Source: Halomonas salipaludis (GTDB lineage Bacteria; Pseudomonadota; Gammaproteobacteria; Pseudomonadales; Halomonadaceae). Taken from it: 64,000 nucleotides of DNA. Below are positions 30,293 through 41,004 of this stretch, in pieces (positions within the stretch are counted from its first letter, which is position 1; each line of letters starts with the position of its first letter). The notes below the pieces were generated by a model. It was not told the DNA's origin. It was given only the letters and a program-made list of their open reading frames with translations, and searched no databases. Made by a program: the position numbers and the translations under genes. The DNA is taken from positions 310,001 through 374,000 of the forward strand of contig NZ_NSKB01000006.1 in the NCBI RefSeq assembly GCF_002286975.1, read 5' to 3'.

Positions 30293-31249
30293 ATGTCCTC
30301 ACCCGAGAATGCCGCGGCCCCGTCCTCCTATCGACACTCGAGCGTGCTGCTCGACGGTGCGGTTGAGGCGCTGCTGCACGACCCCGACGGCATTTATCTG
30401 GACGGTACCTTCGGACGCGGCGGCCACTCGCGGGCAATCCTCGAACGGCTCGGCGACGGCGGCCGGCTCGTCGCCATCGACCGTGATCCCGAGGCGCTGG
30501 CCGCCGCCGGTAGCATCGACGACCCGCGCTTCAGCATCGAGCGCGGCGAGTTCGCGCGACTCGGCGAGATCGCCGAGGCCCATGGCGTGCACGGCAAGCT
30601 GGCCGGCATATTGCTCGATATCGGCGTCTCGTCGCCGCAGCTCGACGACCCCGAGCGTGGCTTCAGCTTTCTGCGCGACGGCCCGCTGGACATGCGCATG
30701 GACCCCGATCAGGGCGAGAGCGCGGCGCAGTTCCTGGCGCGTGCCGGCGAGGCCGAGATGGCCGGCGTGTTCAAGGCCTACGGCGAGGAGCGCTATGCTA
30801 AGCGGCTGGCGCGGGCGATCATCGCCCGCCGCAGCGAACGGCCCTTCACCCGCACCGCAGACCTGGCCGAGGTGGTCAAGACCGCCCACCCGGCCTGGGA
30901 GAAGCACAAGCACCCCGCCACGCGGGTCTTCCAGGCGCTGCGTATCCAGGTCAACGCCGAGCTGGAGCAGCTCGATGCGGCGCTCGAGGCAGCGCTAGAG
31001 GCGCTGGCCCCCGGTGGGCACCTGGTGGTGATCAGCTTCCATTCGCTGGAGGACCGGCGGGTCAAGCGCTTCATTCGCGACCACGTGCGTGGCGATAGTC
31101 ACTTGCCGCGCGGCATGCCGATCCGCGATGATCAACTCGAGCGGCGTCTCGAGGCGCTGGGCAAGGCGCGCCGCCCCGGCGCCGACGAGGTCGACGACAA
31201 TCCGCGGGCGCGCAGTGCGGTGATGCGTGCCGCGCGCAAGCGCAGCTGA
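30293..31249 (+). CDS. rsmH: 16S rRNA m4C1402 methyltransferase RsmH (MraW)
   Basis: A 318-residue SAM-dependent enzyme that N4-methylates C1402 of 16S rRNA. The N-terminal [14 protein letters not shown] and SAM site [16 protein letters not shown] are followed by [16 protein letters not shown] and the C-terminal [16 protein letters not shown]. It is the first gene of the division and cell wall cluster here. mraZ, which usually precedes it, is missing, and rnpB ends only about 60 bases upstream. Confidence 0.96.
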   Translation: MSSPENAAAPSSYRHSSVLLDGAVEALLHDPDGIYLDGTFGRGGHSRAILERLGDGGRLVAIDRDPEALAAAGSIDDPRFSIERGEFARLGEIAEAHGVHGKLAGILLDIGVSSPQLDDPERGFSFLRDGPLDMRMDPDQGESAAQFLARAGEAEMAGVFKAYGEERYAKRLARAIIARRSERPFTRTADLAEVVKTAHPAWEKHKHPATRVFQALRIQVNAELEQLDAALEAALEALAPGGHLVVISFHSLEDRRVKRFIRDHVRGDSHLPRGMPIRDDQLERRLEALGKARRPGADEVDDNPRARSAVMRAARKRS

Positions 31250-31258
31250 GGGCGGGCG

Positions 31259-31573
31259 ATGAGTCAGCGACGCAAGCGGTTTGCCGGGCTGTTGGGATGG
31301 CGTCAACGACTGCACCTGTTGGTGGTGATTGGGCTGGTGGTGGCGACCCTGGTCAGTGCCATGGCGGTGATCGCCTCCAGCCACCTGACTCGCGTGCAGT
31401 ATGCCCGCCTGCAGCAGCTCGAGCGTGAGCAGAACCAGCTGCAGACCGAGTGGGGGCAGCTGCTGCTCGAGGAGAGCGCTTGGTCGTCGCCGGCGCGTAT
31501 CGAACGCCTGGCCATCGAGCGCCTCGACATGCGCCTGCCCGATGTCAACGAGGTCGAGGTCATCCGCCCATGA
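31259..31573 (+). CDS. ftsL: Cell division protein FtsL
   Basis: A 104-residue bitopic septal protein. A basic N-terminus (SQRRKRFAGLLGWRQR) leads to a membrane helix (about residues 21-42) and a periplasmic leucine-zipper-like coiled coil (RLQQLEREQNQLQTEWGQLLLEE). FtsL binds FtsB and FtsQ and helps activate FtsWI. Sequence conservation in the family is low; size, topology and place between rsmH and ftsI support the call. Its stop overlaps the ftsI ATG. Confidence 0.9.
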   Translation: MSQRRKRFAGLLGWRQRLHLLVVIGLVVATLVSAMAVIASSHLTRVQYARLQQLEREQNQLQTEWGQLLLEESAWSSPARIERLAIERLDMRLPDVNEVEVIRP

Positions 31574-33321
31574 GAGCCGACCCCCGGGATGCCGTCACGC
31601 CGCGCCGGCCGCCGCCCAATCAGCCGCTGGGCGGCGGACGCTACGCGCTGATGGTGGGGCTGGTGCTGATCGGCCTGGGCCTGCTGGCGGTGCGCATCGT
31701 CAACCTGCATGTGATCGATCGCCCCTTCCTGCAGGGGCAGGGCGACGCCCGTACCCTGCGCACCGATACCATTCCCGCTCACCGCGGCATGATCACCGAT
31801 CGCAACGGCGAGCCGCTGGCCATCTCCACGCCGGTGGTGAGCCTGTGGGTCAACCCCCAGGAACTGCCGGAAGACACCATCCAGCGGCTGATGCTGGCCC
31901 AGGCGCTGGGCACCGACCTCGACCAGCTCAACGAGCGCCTGGCGCGCTTCAGTGAGCGCGAGTTCATGTACCTGCGGCGCATGCAGACCCCGGATGACGC
32001 CCAGCGGGTCCTCGACCTGCGCCTGCCCGGGGTCTACGGGCAAAACGAGTACCGCCGCTACTATCCGGCCGGCGAGGTCGCCGCCCAGCTGCTCGGCGTG
32101 ACCAACGTCGACGACCAGGGCCAGGAAGGACTCGAGCTGGCCTACCACCCCTATCTGGCCGGGACCCCCGGGCAGCGGCGCGTGCTCAAGGACCGTCGTG
32201 GGCGGCTGGTGCGCGACCTGCAGTTGCTGCGTGAGGCGCGCCCCGGCGGCGACCTGACGCTGTCCATCGACCAGCGCCTGCAGTACATGGCCTATCGTGA
32301 GCTCAAGGCGGCGGTCACCGAGCACGGCGCCGATGGCGGCAGCCTGGTGATGATGGACGCACGCACCGGCGAGGTGCTGGCGATGGCCAACCAGCCCTCC
32401 TATAACCCCAACAACCGTGCCGGCATCGACCCGCGCGGCCTGCGCAACCAGGCCATCGTCGATGTCTTCGAGCCGGGGTCGGTGATGAAGCCGCTGGCCA
32501 TGGCCGCAGCGCTGGAGAGCGGCGAGTACAGCCGCGACACGGTGATCGACACCTCGCCGGGCTGGATGCGCATCGATCGCTTCACGATTCGCGATTTCCG
32601 CAACTACGGCGAACTCGACCTCGCCGAGATTCTCGAGAAGTCGTCGAATATCGGCATGTCGCGCATCGTCCTCGAGCTCGACGAAACGGCGGTGCCCGAC
32701 AAGTATCGCCAGCTGGGGCTCGGCCAGAGCCCCGAAACCGGCTACCCCGGCGAATCCACCGGCACCTTACCGGCGCCGACGCGCTGGTCGCGCAGCCAGC
32801 GCGCGGCGCTCTCGTATGGCTACGGCATGTCGGTGTCGACCCTGCAGCTGGCCAGTGCCTATACTGCCATCGCCAACCGGGGCCAGCGGCTGTCGCCGTC
32901 GCTGCTCAAGCTCGATGAGCCGCCGACCAGCACCCCGGCCATCGACCCGGCGGTGGCCTATGATCTGCTGCGGATCATGGAAGAGTCGGTGCAGCCCACC
33001 ACCGGCGGGCGGCGCGCGGCGGTACCTGGCTACCGGGTCGCCGGCAAGACCGGCACGGTGCGCAAGACCGCCGCCGGCGGCTACTCCGAGGACGCCTATC
33101 GCAGTGTGTTCGCCGGCATTGCGCCGGTCTCCGACCCGCGTATCGTCACGGTGGTGATGATCGATCACCCCCGCGGCGGGGAGTATTACGGCGGGGCAGT
33201 GGCGGCACCGGTGTTCTCGCGGGTCGTCGGCAATGCGCTGCGCCTGCTCGACGTGCCGCCGGACCAGCGCAGCGAGCCGGTCGAGGTCGACCGGCAGAAC
33301 CTCGAGCCCATTCCCCCCTGA
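31570..33321 (+). CDS. ftsI: Septal peptidoglycan transpeptidase FtsI (PBP3)
   Basis: A 583-residue class B penicillin-binding protein that cross-links septal peptidoglycan. It has one N-terminal membrane helix (GRYALMVGLVLIGLGLLAV), a pedestal domain (HRGMITDRNGEPLAIS) and a transpeptidase domain with Ser304 in SVMK, SSN at 358-360 and KTGT at 493-496. The ATG at 31570 overlaps the ftsL stop. A longer frame starting inside ftsL is not membrane-like and is rejected. Confidence 0.96.
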   Translation: MRADPRDAVTPRRPPPNQPLGGGRYALMVGLVLIGLGLLAVRIVNLHVIDRPFLQGQGDARTLRTDTIPAHRGMITDRNGEPLAISTPVVSLWVNPQELPEDTIQRLMLAQALGTDLDQLNERLARFSEREFMYLRRMQTPDDAQRVLDLRLPGVYGQNEYRRYYPAGEVAAQLLGVTNVDDQGQEGLELAYHPYLAGTPGQRRVLKDRRGRLVRDLQLLREARPGGDLTLSIDQRLQYMAYRELKAAVTEHGADGGSLVMMDARTGEVLAMANQPSYNPNNRAGIDPRGLRNQAIVDVFEPGSVMKPLAMAAALESGEYSRDTVIDTSPGWMRIDRFTIRDFRNYGELDLAEILEKSSNIGMSRIVLELDETAVPDKYRQLGLGQSPETGYPGESTGTLPAPTRWSRSQRAALSYGYGMSVSTLQLASAYTAIANRGQRLSPSLLKLDEPPTSTPAIDPAVAYDLLRIMEESVQPTTGGRRAAVPGYRVAGKTGTVRKTAAGGYSEDAYRSVFAGIAPVSDPRIVTVVMIDHPRGGEYYGGAVAAPVFSRVVGNALRLLDVPPDQRSEPVEVDRQNLEPIPP

Positions 33322-33332
33322 AAGGACATCAG

Positions 33333-34832
33333 ATGCAGGTCGATCGCCAACGACTGACCCAGGCGCTGAGCGAACGCTGGCCCGACGCCGCGGTTGCGCG
33401 CCTCCCCGCCACCCAGCACCTGCGCCTCGAACTCGACAGTCGCCGGCTGGCGGCCGGCGATCTGTTCGTGGCGCTGCCGGGGGTCAACCTCGACGGCCGC
33501 GATTTCGTGGACCAGGCGCTGGCCGCCGGGGTCGCAGCGGTGCTCTATCATCTCGACGACGGCGAGTCGCCGCCGGCGGATCCGCGCGTGCTCGGTCTGC
33601 CCGGGCTCAAGGCGCAGCTGGGGGCGCTGGGGCGCGAATTGTGTGGCGTAGCGGAGAGCCTGCAGCTGATTGGCGTCACCGGTACCAACGGCAAGAGTTC
33701 GGTGACCCACTACATTGCCGCACTGAGCGAAGCGCTGGGGCGTACCTGCGGCGTGGTTGGTACCCTTGGCGCCGGGCGCGTCGGCAGCCTGGCCGATAGC
33801 GGCCAGACCACTCCCGGACCGCTGGCGCTGCAGGCCGCACTCGGCGAGCTCGGCGACCAGGGCGTCACGCGGGTGGCCATGGAGGTTTCGTCCCACGCCC
33901 TCGACCAGGGGCGCCTGGCCGGCTGTCGGCTGGCGGCGGGGGTGTTCACCAACCTGAGTCGCGATCATCTCGACTACCACCCCAGCATGGCCGCCTATGC
34001 CGCGGCCAAGGCGCAATTGTTCAAGCGCGACGAGCTCGAACTGGCGGTGGTCAACGCCGACGATCCGCTGGCACGGCTGATGCTGGCCGGGATCTCGGAG
34101 CGGGTGCGGGTGCTGGCCTGCGGCGAGGATGAGGCGACCACGCTGAGGGTCGTCGAGTGGCTGCCTCACGCGTCCGGCCAGCGGGCGCTGATTGCCACGC
34201 CGCTGGGCGAGCGGGTGCTGGAGCTGGACCTGATGGGGCGCTTCAACCTCGATAACGTACTGCTGGCGATGGCCACGCTCTACGGCCTGGGGGAGGATCT
34301 CGACGCGCTGCTGGCGGCGGCCGCCGCGCTTGCGCCGGTGCCCGGGCGCATGCAGCGCCTGGCGGCGCCCGGCGGGCCGAGCGTGGTGGTCGATTATGCA
34401 CACACGCCGGACGCCCTCGACAATGCCCTGCGCGCGCTGCGCGCCCACCTCGGTGAGACGGCGACCCTGTGGTGCCTGTTCGGCTGCGGCGGCGATCGCG
34501 ATCCCGGCAAGCGGCCACTGATGGGGCAGGTCGCCGAGGCTCAGGCCGGGCGGGTGGTGATCAGTGACGACAATCCGCGCAGTGAAGACCCGGCAGCGAT
34601 TCGCGGGGAGATTCGCGCCGGGTTGAGTGCGCCCCAGGCCGACAGTGTGTGGGAGGTCGATGGCCGCCGCGAGGCGATTGCTCGTACGCTGGCCGCGGCC
34701 GGGCCCGAGGATATCGTGCTGATCGCCGGCAAAGGCCATGAGGCCTATCAGGAGATCGCCGGCGTGCGCCACGCCTTCAGCGACCTGGTCGAGGCCGAGG
34801 CGGCGCTGGCACGGCGCGGAGAACGCTCATGA
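33333..34832 (+). CDS. murE: UDP-MurNAc-tripeptide ligase MurE (meso-DAP adding)
   Basis: A 499-residue Mur ligase that adds the third stem-peptide residue. The ATP loop is GVTGTNGKSS, and the DDNPRSEDP motif is the signature of meso-diaminopimelate specificity. Domains follow the Mur order: UDP-binding, central ATPase and C-terminal. It overlaps murF by 4 bases. Confidence 0.96.
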   Translation: MQVDRQRLTQALSERWPDAAVARLPATQHLRLELDSRRLAAGDLFVALPGVNLDGRDFVDQALAAGVAAVLYHLDDGESPPADPRVLGLPGLKAQLGALGRELCGVAESLQLIGVTGTNGKSSVTHYIAALSEALGRTCGVVGTLGAGRVGSLADSGQTTPGPLALQAALGELGDQGVTRVAMEVSSHALDQGRLAGCRLAAGVFTNLSRDHLDYHPSMAAYAAAKAQLFKRDELELAVVNADDPLARLMLAGISERVRVLACGEDEATTLRVVEWLPHASGQRALIATPLGERVLELDLMGRFNLDNVLLAMATLYGLGEDLDALLAAAAALAPVPGRMQRLAAPGGPSVVVDYAHTPDALDNALRALRAHLGETATLWCLFGCGGDRDPGKRPLMGQVAEAQAGRVVISDDNPRSEDPAAIRGEIRAGLSAPQADSVWEVDGRREAIARTLAAAGPEDIVLIAGKGHEAYQEIAGVRHAFSDLVEAEAALARRGERS

Positions 34833-36211
34833 GCGCGGGGTTGAACACCCTCGGTGAGGTGGCCGCGGCGCTCGGCGTCGCAGCGCCGGACGAGGCGGGC
34901 CTGGCGCTCGGCGCCATCACCACCGACACTCGGGCGCTGGCTGCGGGGGCGCTGTTCGTGGCGCTGCGCGGCGAGCGCTTCGATGGCCACGATTTCATTG
35001 CCCAGGCGCGTGCCGCCGGCGCGGCGGCGGCGGTGGTCGAGCAGCGCCTCGACGATCCGCTGCCGCAGCTGGTGGTGCCCGATAGCCGCCTCGCCCTGGG
35101 ATTGCTGGGGCTGGCACGGCGGCGGGCCTGGGCGCAGGCCGGTGGCCGGCAGCTGGCGGCGATTACCGGCAATAGCGGCAAGACCACGGTCAAGGAACTG
35201 CTTGCCGGTCTGCTCGCTCAGCAGGGGGCGACGCTGGCCACCCGCGGAAACCTCAACAACGATATCGGTGTGCCGCTGACGCTGCTCGAGCTGTGCGACG
35301 AGCATCGCCATGCGGTGATCGAACTGGGCGCCAACCATCTGGGCGAGATCGCCTGGACCACCGTGCTGGCGGTGCCCGACGTGGCGCTGATCACCAATGT
35401 CACCGGGGCCCACGTTGGCGAGTTCGGCGGCATGGGCCAGATTGCCCTGGCCAAGGCCGAGATCCTCGCCGGACTCGGGCCGCGGGGAGTCGCGGTGCTC
35501 AACCGTGACGATCGCTTCTATCCGCTATGGCGGCGCCTGGCCGGCGAGCGTGAGGTGATCGACTTCAGTCTCAGCGATGCCGGAGCACGGGTCACGGCCG
35601 GAGCGCTGGCCTGTGACGAGCTGGGGCGCTATGCTTTCACGCTGTCCTTCGATGGTCGCCAACTGGGGCGCGTGACGCTTGCGCTACTGGGCCGTCATAA
35701 CGTGGCCAACGCGCTGGCAGCAGCAGCGGCGGCCCTGGCCATGGGGCTCGACGGTGACGCCGTGGTCCGTGGGCTCACGGTAGCGGCGCCGATGGCGGGA
35801 CGCATGGCCGTGGTCGCGGGCCTGCGCGGTACGCGGCTGATAGATGATACCTATAATGCCAACCCCGGCGCGGTGAAAGCGGCGCTGGATGCGCTGGCCG
35901 ACATGCCGGGACCGCGCTGGTGCCTGCTGGGCGTCATGGGCGAGTTGGGCGAGGCGTCGCCGCGGCTGCATGCCGAGGTCGGACGCTATGCGCAGGAGAA
36001 GGGGATCGATTTTCTCGGCACCACCGGTGACGCCGCGCGCGAGGCTGCGACGGCCTGCGGCGCTGCCGGCTGCCATTTCGACGATTGGGAGGCGCTGGTG
36101 CGCCATGCCCTCAACCATCTGCCGCCAGGGGCCAGCGTGCTGGTCAAGGGCTCGCGCAGTGCCGGCATGGAACGAGTGATTGCCGCCCTGCGCGCTGATG
36201 CATCAAGGTGA
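34829..36211 (+). CDS. murF: UDP-MurNAc-tripeptide D-alanyl-D-alanine ligase MurF
   Basis: A 460-residue ligase that attaches D-Ala-D-Ala to make the pentapeptide precursor. ATP loop AITGNSGKTTVKE, then GNLNNDIGVPLTLLEL, and the C-terminal RLIDDTYNANPGAVKAALD, a MurF hallmark. It sits between murE and mraY, 9 bases before the latter. Confidence 0.96.
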   Translation: MSAGLNTLGEVAAALGVAAPDEAGLALGAITTDTRALAAGALFVALRGERFDGHDFIAQARAAGAAAAVVEQRLDDPLPQLVVPDSRLALGLLGLARRRAWAQAGGRQLAAITGNSGKTTVKELLAGLLAQQGATLATRGNLNNDIGVPLTLLELCDEHRHAVIELGANHLGEIAWTTVLAVPDVALITNVTGAHVGEFGGMGQIALAKAEILAGLGPRGVAVLNRDDRFYPLWRRLAGEREVIDFSLSDAGARVTAGALACDELGRYAFTLSFDGRQLGRVTLALLGRHNVANALAAAAAALAMGLDGDAVVRGLTVAAPMAGRMAVVAGLRGTRLIDDTYNANPGAVKAALDALADMPGPRWCLLGVMGELGEASPRLHAEVGRYAQEKGIDFLGTTGDAAREAATACGAAGCHFDDWEALVRHALNHLPPGASVLVKGSRSAGMERVIAALRADASR

Positions 36212-36220
36212 ACGCGACAC

Positions 36221-37303
<1,083 letters not shown>

Positions 37304-37304
37304 C

Positions 37305-38702
37305 GTGGTTCAGGCAGCGGCACGGGTCAGCGTACCGGCGGGCATGACGCTGGTGGTGGGGCTGGGTATCTCGGGGCGGGCGATATGCCGCCACCTGAGC
37401 CGCTGCAAGGTGCCCTACATGGTCGCCGATACCCGCTCGGCGCCGCCCGGCCTCGATGACTTCCACGCCGCACACCCGGGTGTCGAGATCTACTGTGGGC
37501 CGCTCACCGGTCTCGACTTGAGCCAGGTCGAGGAGGTGGTGCTGAGCCCCGGGGTCGATCCTGCCACGCCGGGGCTCGCCGAGTTGACCGGACGCACCCG
37601 GGCGGCCACCGGCGAGCCGCTGGTGGTGGGGGAGATCGCGCTGTTCGTGCGCGCGACGCAGGCGCCGATCGTCGCCATCACCGGCTCCAATGCCAAGTCC
37701 ACCGTGACCACCCTGCTCGGCGAGATGGTCCAGCAGGCGGGGCGCCGGGTGGCGGTGGGGGGGAACCTGGGAACGCCGGCGCTGGACCTGCTGCACGACA
37801 CGCCGGATGCCGACCTCCATGTGCTCGAGCTGTCGAGCTTCCAGCTCGAGACCACGCCGTGCTTGGGCGCCGAGAGCGCGGTCTTCCTGAACCTCTCCGA
37901 CGACCACCTCGATCGCCATCGTGATATGCACGGCTACCGTGCCGCCAAGCTCAGGGTCTTCCATGGCGCCCGCCATGCGGTGGTCAACGCCGAGGACTCC
38001 ATGACCTGGCCCGAGTCCCCTTTGCCAGCACAGGACCGTTTCACTACCCAGGCCCCCAGGGCCGGCGAGTGGGGCATCGGCCAGCACGCCGGGGAGGCGT
38101 GGCTGATGCATGGCAGCGACCCCCTGATGCCGGCTGGTGAGGTGCGACTCCCGGGGCGCCACAACCAGGCCAATGCGCTGGCGGCGCTGGCCGTGGGCCA
38201 TCATCTGGGGCTGCCGGTGTCGGCCATGCGCGGTGTGCTGGGGCGCTTTGCCGGCTTGCCGCATCGCTGTGAGTGGATCGCCGAGATCGATGGCGTGAGC
38301 TGGATCAACGACACCAAGGGCACCAATGTCGGGGCGACCCTGGCGGCGATTCGCGGCATTGGGCCGACGCTCTCTGGCAAGCTGATCCTGCTTGCTGGCG
38401 GTGTCGGCAAGGGGGCCGATTTTTCGCCTTTGGCCACGCCCGCGGGCGAGTACGTGCGTACGGCGCTACTCTTCGGGGTGGACGCGGAGCGCCTGGCCGG
38501 GGCACTGGGCGCAGCCGTCGAAACGCACTGCGTCGAGGATCTGGTGGCGGCCATGGCGTTGGCGAAAACTCTGGCGAGCCCCGGCGACTGCGTGCTGCTG
38601 TCGCCGGCCTGCGCGAGTTTCGATCAGTTCGCCAACTACCAGGAACGTGGCGAACATTTCCGCCGTTGGGTATTGGCCCGGCAGAGGGAGGTTGACGCAT
38701 GA
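37305..38702 (+). CDS. murD: UDP-MurNAc-L-alanine D-glutamate ligase MurD
   Basis: A 465-residue Mur ligase that adds D-glutamate. The N-terminal Rossmann loop is VVGLGISGRAICRHL, the ATP loop is ITGSNAKSTVTTLLG, and WINDTKGTNVGATLAAI lies in the C-terminal third. The start appears to be GTG at 37305, one base after the mraY stop, with GAAGG upstream. An ATG at 37343 would remove 13 residues but has no ribosome-binding site. It overlaps ftsW by 4 bases. Confidence 0.94.
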   Translation: MVQAAARVSVPAGMTLVVGLGISGRAICRHLSRCKVPYMVADTRSAPPGLDDFHAAHPGVEIYCGPLTGLDLSQVEEVVLSPGVDPATPGLAELTGRTRAATGEPLVVGEIALFVRATQAPIVAITGSNAKSTVTTLLGEMVQQAGRRVAVGGNLGTPALDLLHDTPDADLHVLELSSFQLETTPCLGAESAVFLNLSDDHLDRHRDMHGYRAAKLRVFHGARHAVVNAEDSMTWPESPLPAQDRFTTQAPRAGEWGIGQHAGEAWLMHGSDPLMPAGEVRLPGRHNQANALAALAVGHHLGLPVSAMRGVLGRFAGLPHRCEWIAEIDGVSWINDTKGTNVGATLAAIRGIGPTLSGKLILLAGGVGKGADFSPLATPAGEYVRTALLFGVDAERLAGALGAAVETHCVEDLVAAMALAKTLASPGDCVLLSPACASFDQFANYQERGEHFRRWVLARQREVDA

Positions 38703-39922
38703 AGGCAGGAACTCGGCGCCGCTCCTGGGGGGCGCGCTTCTCCACCGCGGATCAGCCGTTCGACGCCTGGCTGCTGCTGGCGGCTGTGTCGCTGTTGTTG
38801 ATCGGCTGGGTGATGGTCACCTCGGCCTCCACCGAGGTGGCCTCGAGCCTCACCGGCAATCCCTATTACTTCAGCATCCGCCACGGCATCTTCGTGGTGC
38901 TGGCGCTGGGCGTGGGTATCGGCGCGTCGCGAGTGCCGCTGGTGTGGTGGAAGGTCAACGGCCCGCTGCTGCTGCTGGTAGGGATCGTGCTGCTGGCGCT
39001 GGTGTTGATCTTCGGTCGCGAGATCAATGGCAGCAAGCGCTGGTTGTCACTGCCTGGGGTGCCCTTCAACCTGCAGGCCTCCGAGGTCACCAAGCTGTGC
39101 CTGATCGCCTACATGGCCGGCTACCTGGAGCGCTTCCTGGTCGAGGTGCGCCAGCACTGGGGCGCCTTCCTGCGCCCGCTGCTGGTGGTGGCGCTAATCG
39201 CGCTGCTGCTGATCCTGGCGCCCGATTACGGCGCGGTGGTGGTGATGACCGGCTGCGTGATGGGCATGCTGCTGATGGCCGGTGCGCCGCTATGGCGTTT
39301 CGGGCTGCTGCTGATGGTGGTGGGGTTGCTGGGTTTCTATGTCGCCATCGCCGAACCCTATCGCCTGGCACGCCTGACCAGCTTCGCCGACCCCTGGGCC
39401 GATCAGTTCGCCAGCGGCTACCAGCTGACCCAGGCGTTGATCGCCTTTGGCCGTGGCCACTGGCTGGGGTTGGGATTGGGTAACAGCGTGCAGAAGCTCT
39501 TCTACCTGCCCGAGGCGCACACCGACTTCGTGTTTGCCGTGATCGCCGAGGAGCTCGGCCTGTTCGGCGCCATCGCGGTGGTCGGACTGTTCGCGCTGCT
39601 GGTGTTTCGCGCGCTGACCATCGGTCGCCGCGCGGAACTTGCCCGGCTGCCGTTCGCCGCCTACCTCAGCTACGGTATCGCGCTGGTGATCGGCTCCCAG
39701 GCGTTCATCAATATCGCGGTGAGTACCGGTATGCTGCCGACCAAGGGCCTGACGCTGCCGCTGCTCAGCTATGGCGGGTCGAGCCTGCTGGTCAGCGCGG
39801 CGATGGTCGGTCTGTTGATTCGCGCCGATGCCGAGACGCGGCGCGCCCTGCGGCGTGCCCAACCCACCGCACCGCGGGCGCGCAGCGCCGGTAGTGCACG
39901 TTCGACAGGAGACGCCAAGTGA
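38699..39922 (+). CDS. ftsW: Septal peptidoglycan glycosyltransferase FtsW
   Basis: A 407-residue SEDS-family polymerase with ten membrane segments that polymerises lipid II at the septum together with FtsI. Conserved loops include REINGSKRWLSLPGVPFNLQASE, LAPDYGAVVVM and the C-terminal GLTLPLLSYGGSSLL. It overlaps murD by 4 bases and murG by 4. Confidence 0.96.
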   Translation: MKAGTRRRSWGARFSTADQPFDAWLLLAAVSLLLIGWVMVTSASTEVASSLTGNPYYFSIRHGIFVVLALGVGIGASRVPLVWWKVNGPLLLLVGIVLLALVLIFGREINGSKRWLSLPGVPFNLQASEVTKLCLIAYMAGYLERFLVEVRQHWGAFLRPLLVVALIALLLILAPDYGAVVVMTGCVMGMLLMAGAPLWRFGLLLMVVGLLGFYVAIAEPYRLARLTSFADPWADQFASGYQLTQALIAFGRGHWLGLGLGNSVQKLFYLPEAHTDFVFAVIAEELGLFGAIAVVGLFALLVFRALTIGRRAELARLPFAAYLSYGIALVIGSQAFINIAVSTGMLPTKGLTLPLLSYGGSSLLVSAAMVGLLIRADAETRRALRRAQPTAPRARSAGSARSTGDAK

Positions 39923-41004
39923 GTCAGCGTTTTCCCCGGCGCGTATTGATCATGGCCGGCGGCACCGGCGGGCATGTGATTCCGGCGCTGTCGCTGGCGC
40001 GCGGTCTGGCGGCCCTAGACGTCCACGTCGAGTGGCTGGGCAGCCCGCGTGGCATCGAGAATCGCCTGGTGCCGGACGCCGGTATCCCGCTGCACCGCAT
40101 CGACATCGCCGGCCTGCGCGGTAACGGCGCCGCCGGCTGGTTGAAGGCGCCGTGGCGGCTGCTGCGTGCCGTAGCTCAGGCGCGTGGCGTCATTCGCGAG
40201 CTCGACCCGCAGCTGGTGGTGGGGCTGGGCGGTTTCGCTAGCGGTCCTGGCGGGCTGGCAGCGTGGCTGATGCGCCGGCCGCTGATCATCCACGAGCAGA
40301 ACGCCGTGGCCGGGATGACCAACAAGGCGCTGTCGCGCCTGGCGCGACGCGTCTATGCCGCCTTTCCCCAGGCTTTTGGCGGGCGCGCCGAGGTAGTGGG
40401 TAACCCGGTGCGCGAGGAGATCGCAGCCCTGGGAGCCCAGCCGCGCAGCGCCGCGGCGATGGGCCAGCGACCGCTGCGCCTGCTGGTGGTGGGCGGCTCG
40501 CTGGGCGCTCAGGCGCTTAACCATTGCCTGCCGGATGCGCTTGCGCAATTGCCGGAAAATCGGCGCCCTGCGGTTCATCATCAAGCCGGACGCGACAAGG
40601 CTGAGGCGACCCGCCAGGCCTACGCCGCTGCCGGGGTCAGCGCCGAGATTAGCGAATTCATCGACGACATGGCGGCGGCCTACGACTGGGCCGACCTGGT
40701 GGTGTGCCGCGCCGGTGCGCTGACCGTGGCCGAACTGGCCGCCGCCGCCAAGCCGGCACTGTTCGTGCCCTTTCCGCATGCGGTAGACGACCATCAGACC
40801 GCCAACGCCCAGGCGCTGGTGGACGCCGGTGCCGCCGAGCTGATGCCCCAGGCGACCCTGACCCCAGATTCCCTGGCCGCGCGCCTGCAGGTGCTGCTGG
40901 CCCCCGATACGCTTGCCGCCATGGCCGTGCAGGCGCGAGGCGAAGCGCGCCTCGACGCCATCGAACGCCTGGTGGCCGGCTGCATGGAGACTGCTTTTGA
41001 CTGA
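39919..41004 (+). CDS. murG: UDP-GlcNAc lipid I glucosaminyltransferase MurG
   Basis: A 361-residue GT-B glycosyltransferase that converts lipid I to lipid II at the inner face of the membrane. Glycine-rich loops [14 protein letters not shown] and [12 protein letters not shown], the [13 protein letters not shown] segment and the acceptor region [23 protein letters not shown] are all present. The start is GTG at 39919, overlapping the ftsW stop. Confidence 0.96.
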   Translation: MSQRFPRRVLIMAGGTGGHVIPALSLARGLAALDVHVEWLGSPRGIENRLVPDAGIPLHRIDIAGLRGNGAAGWLKAPWRLLRAVAQARGVIRELDPQLVVGLGGFASGPGGLAAWLMRRPLIIHEQNAVAGMTNKALSRLARRVYAAFPQAFGGRAEVVGNPVREEIAALGAQPRSAAAMGQRPLRLLVVGGSLGAQALNHCLPDALAQLPENRRPAVHHQAGRDKAEATRQAYAAAGVSAEISEFIDDMAAAYDWADLVVCRAGALTVAELAAAAKPALFVPFPHAVDDHQTANAQALVDAGAAELMPQATLTPDSLAARLQVLLAPDTLAAMAVQARGEARLDAIERLVAGCMETAFD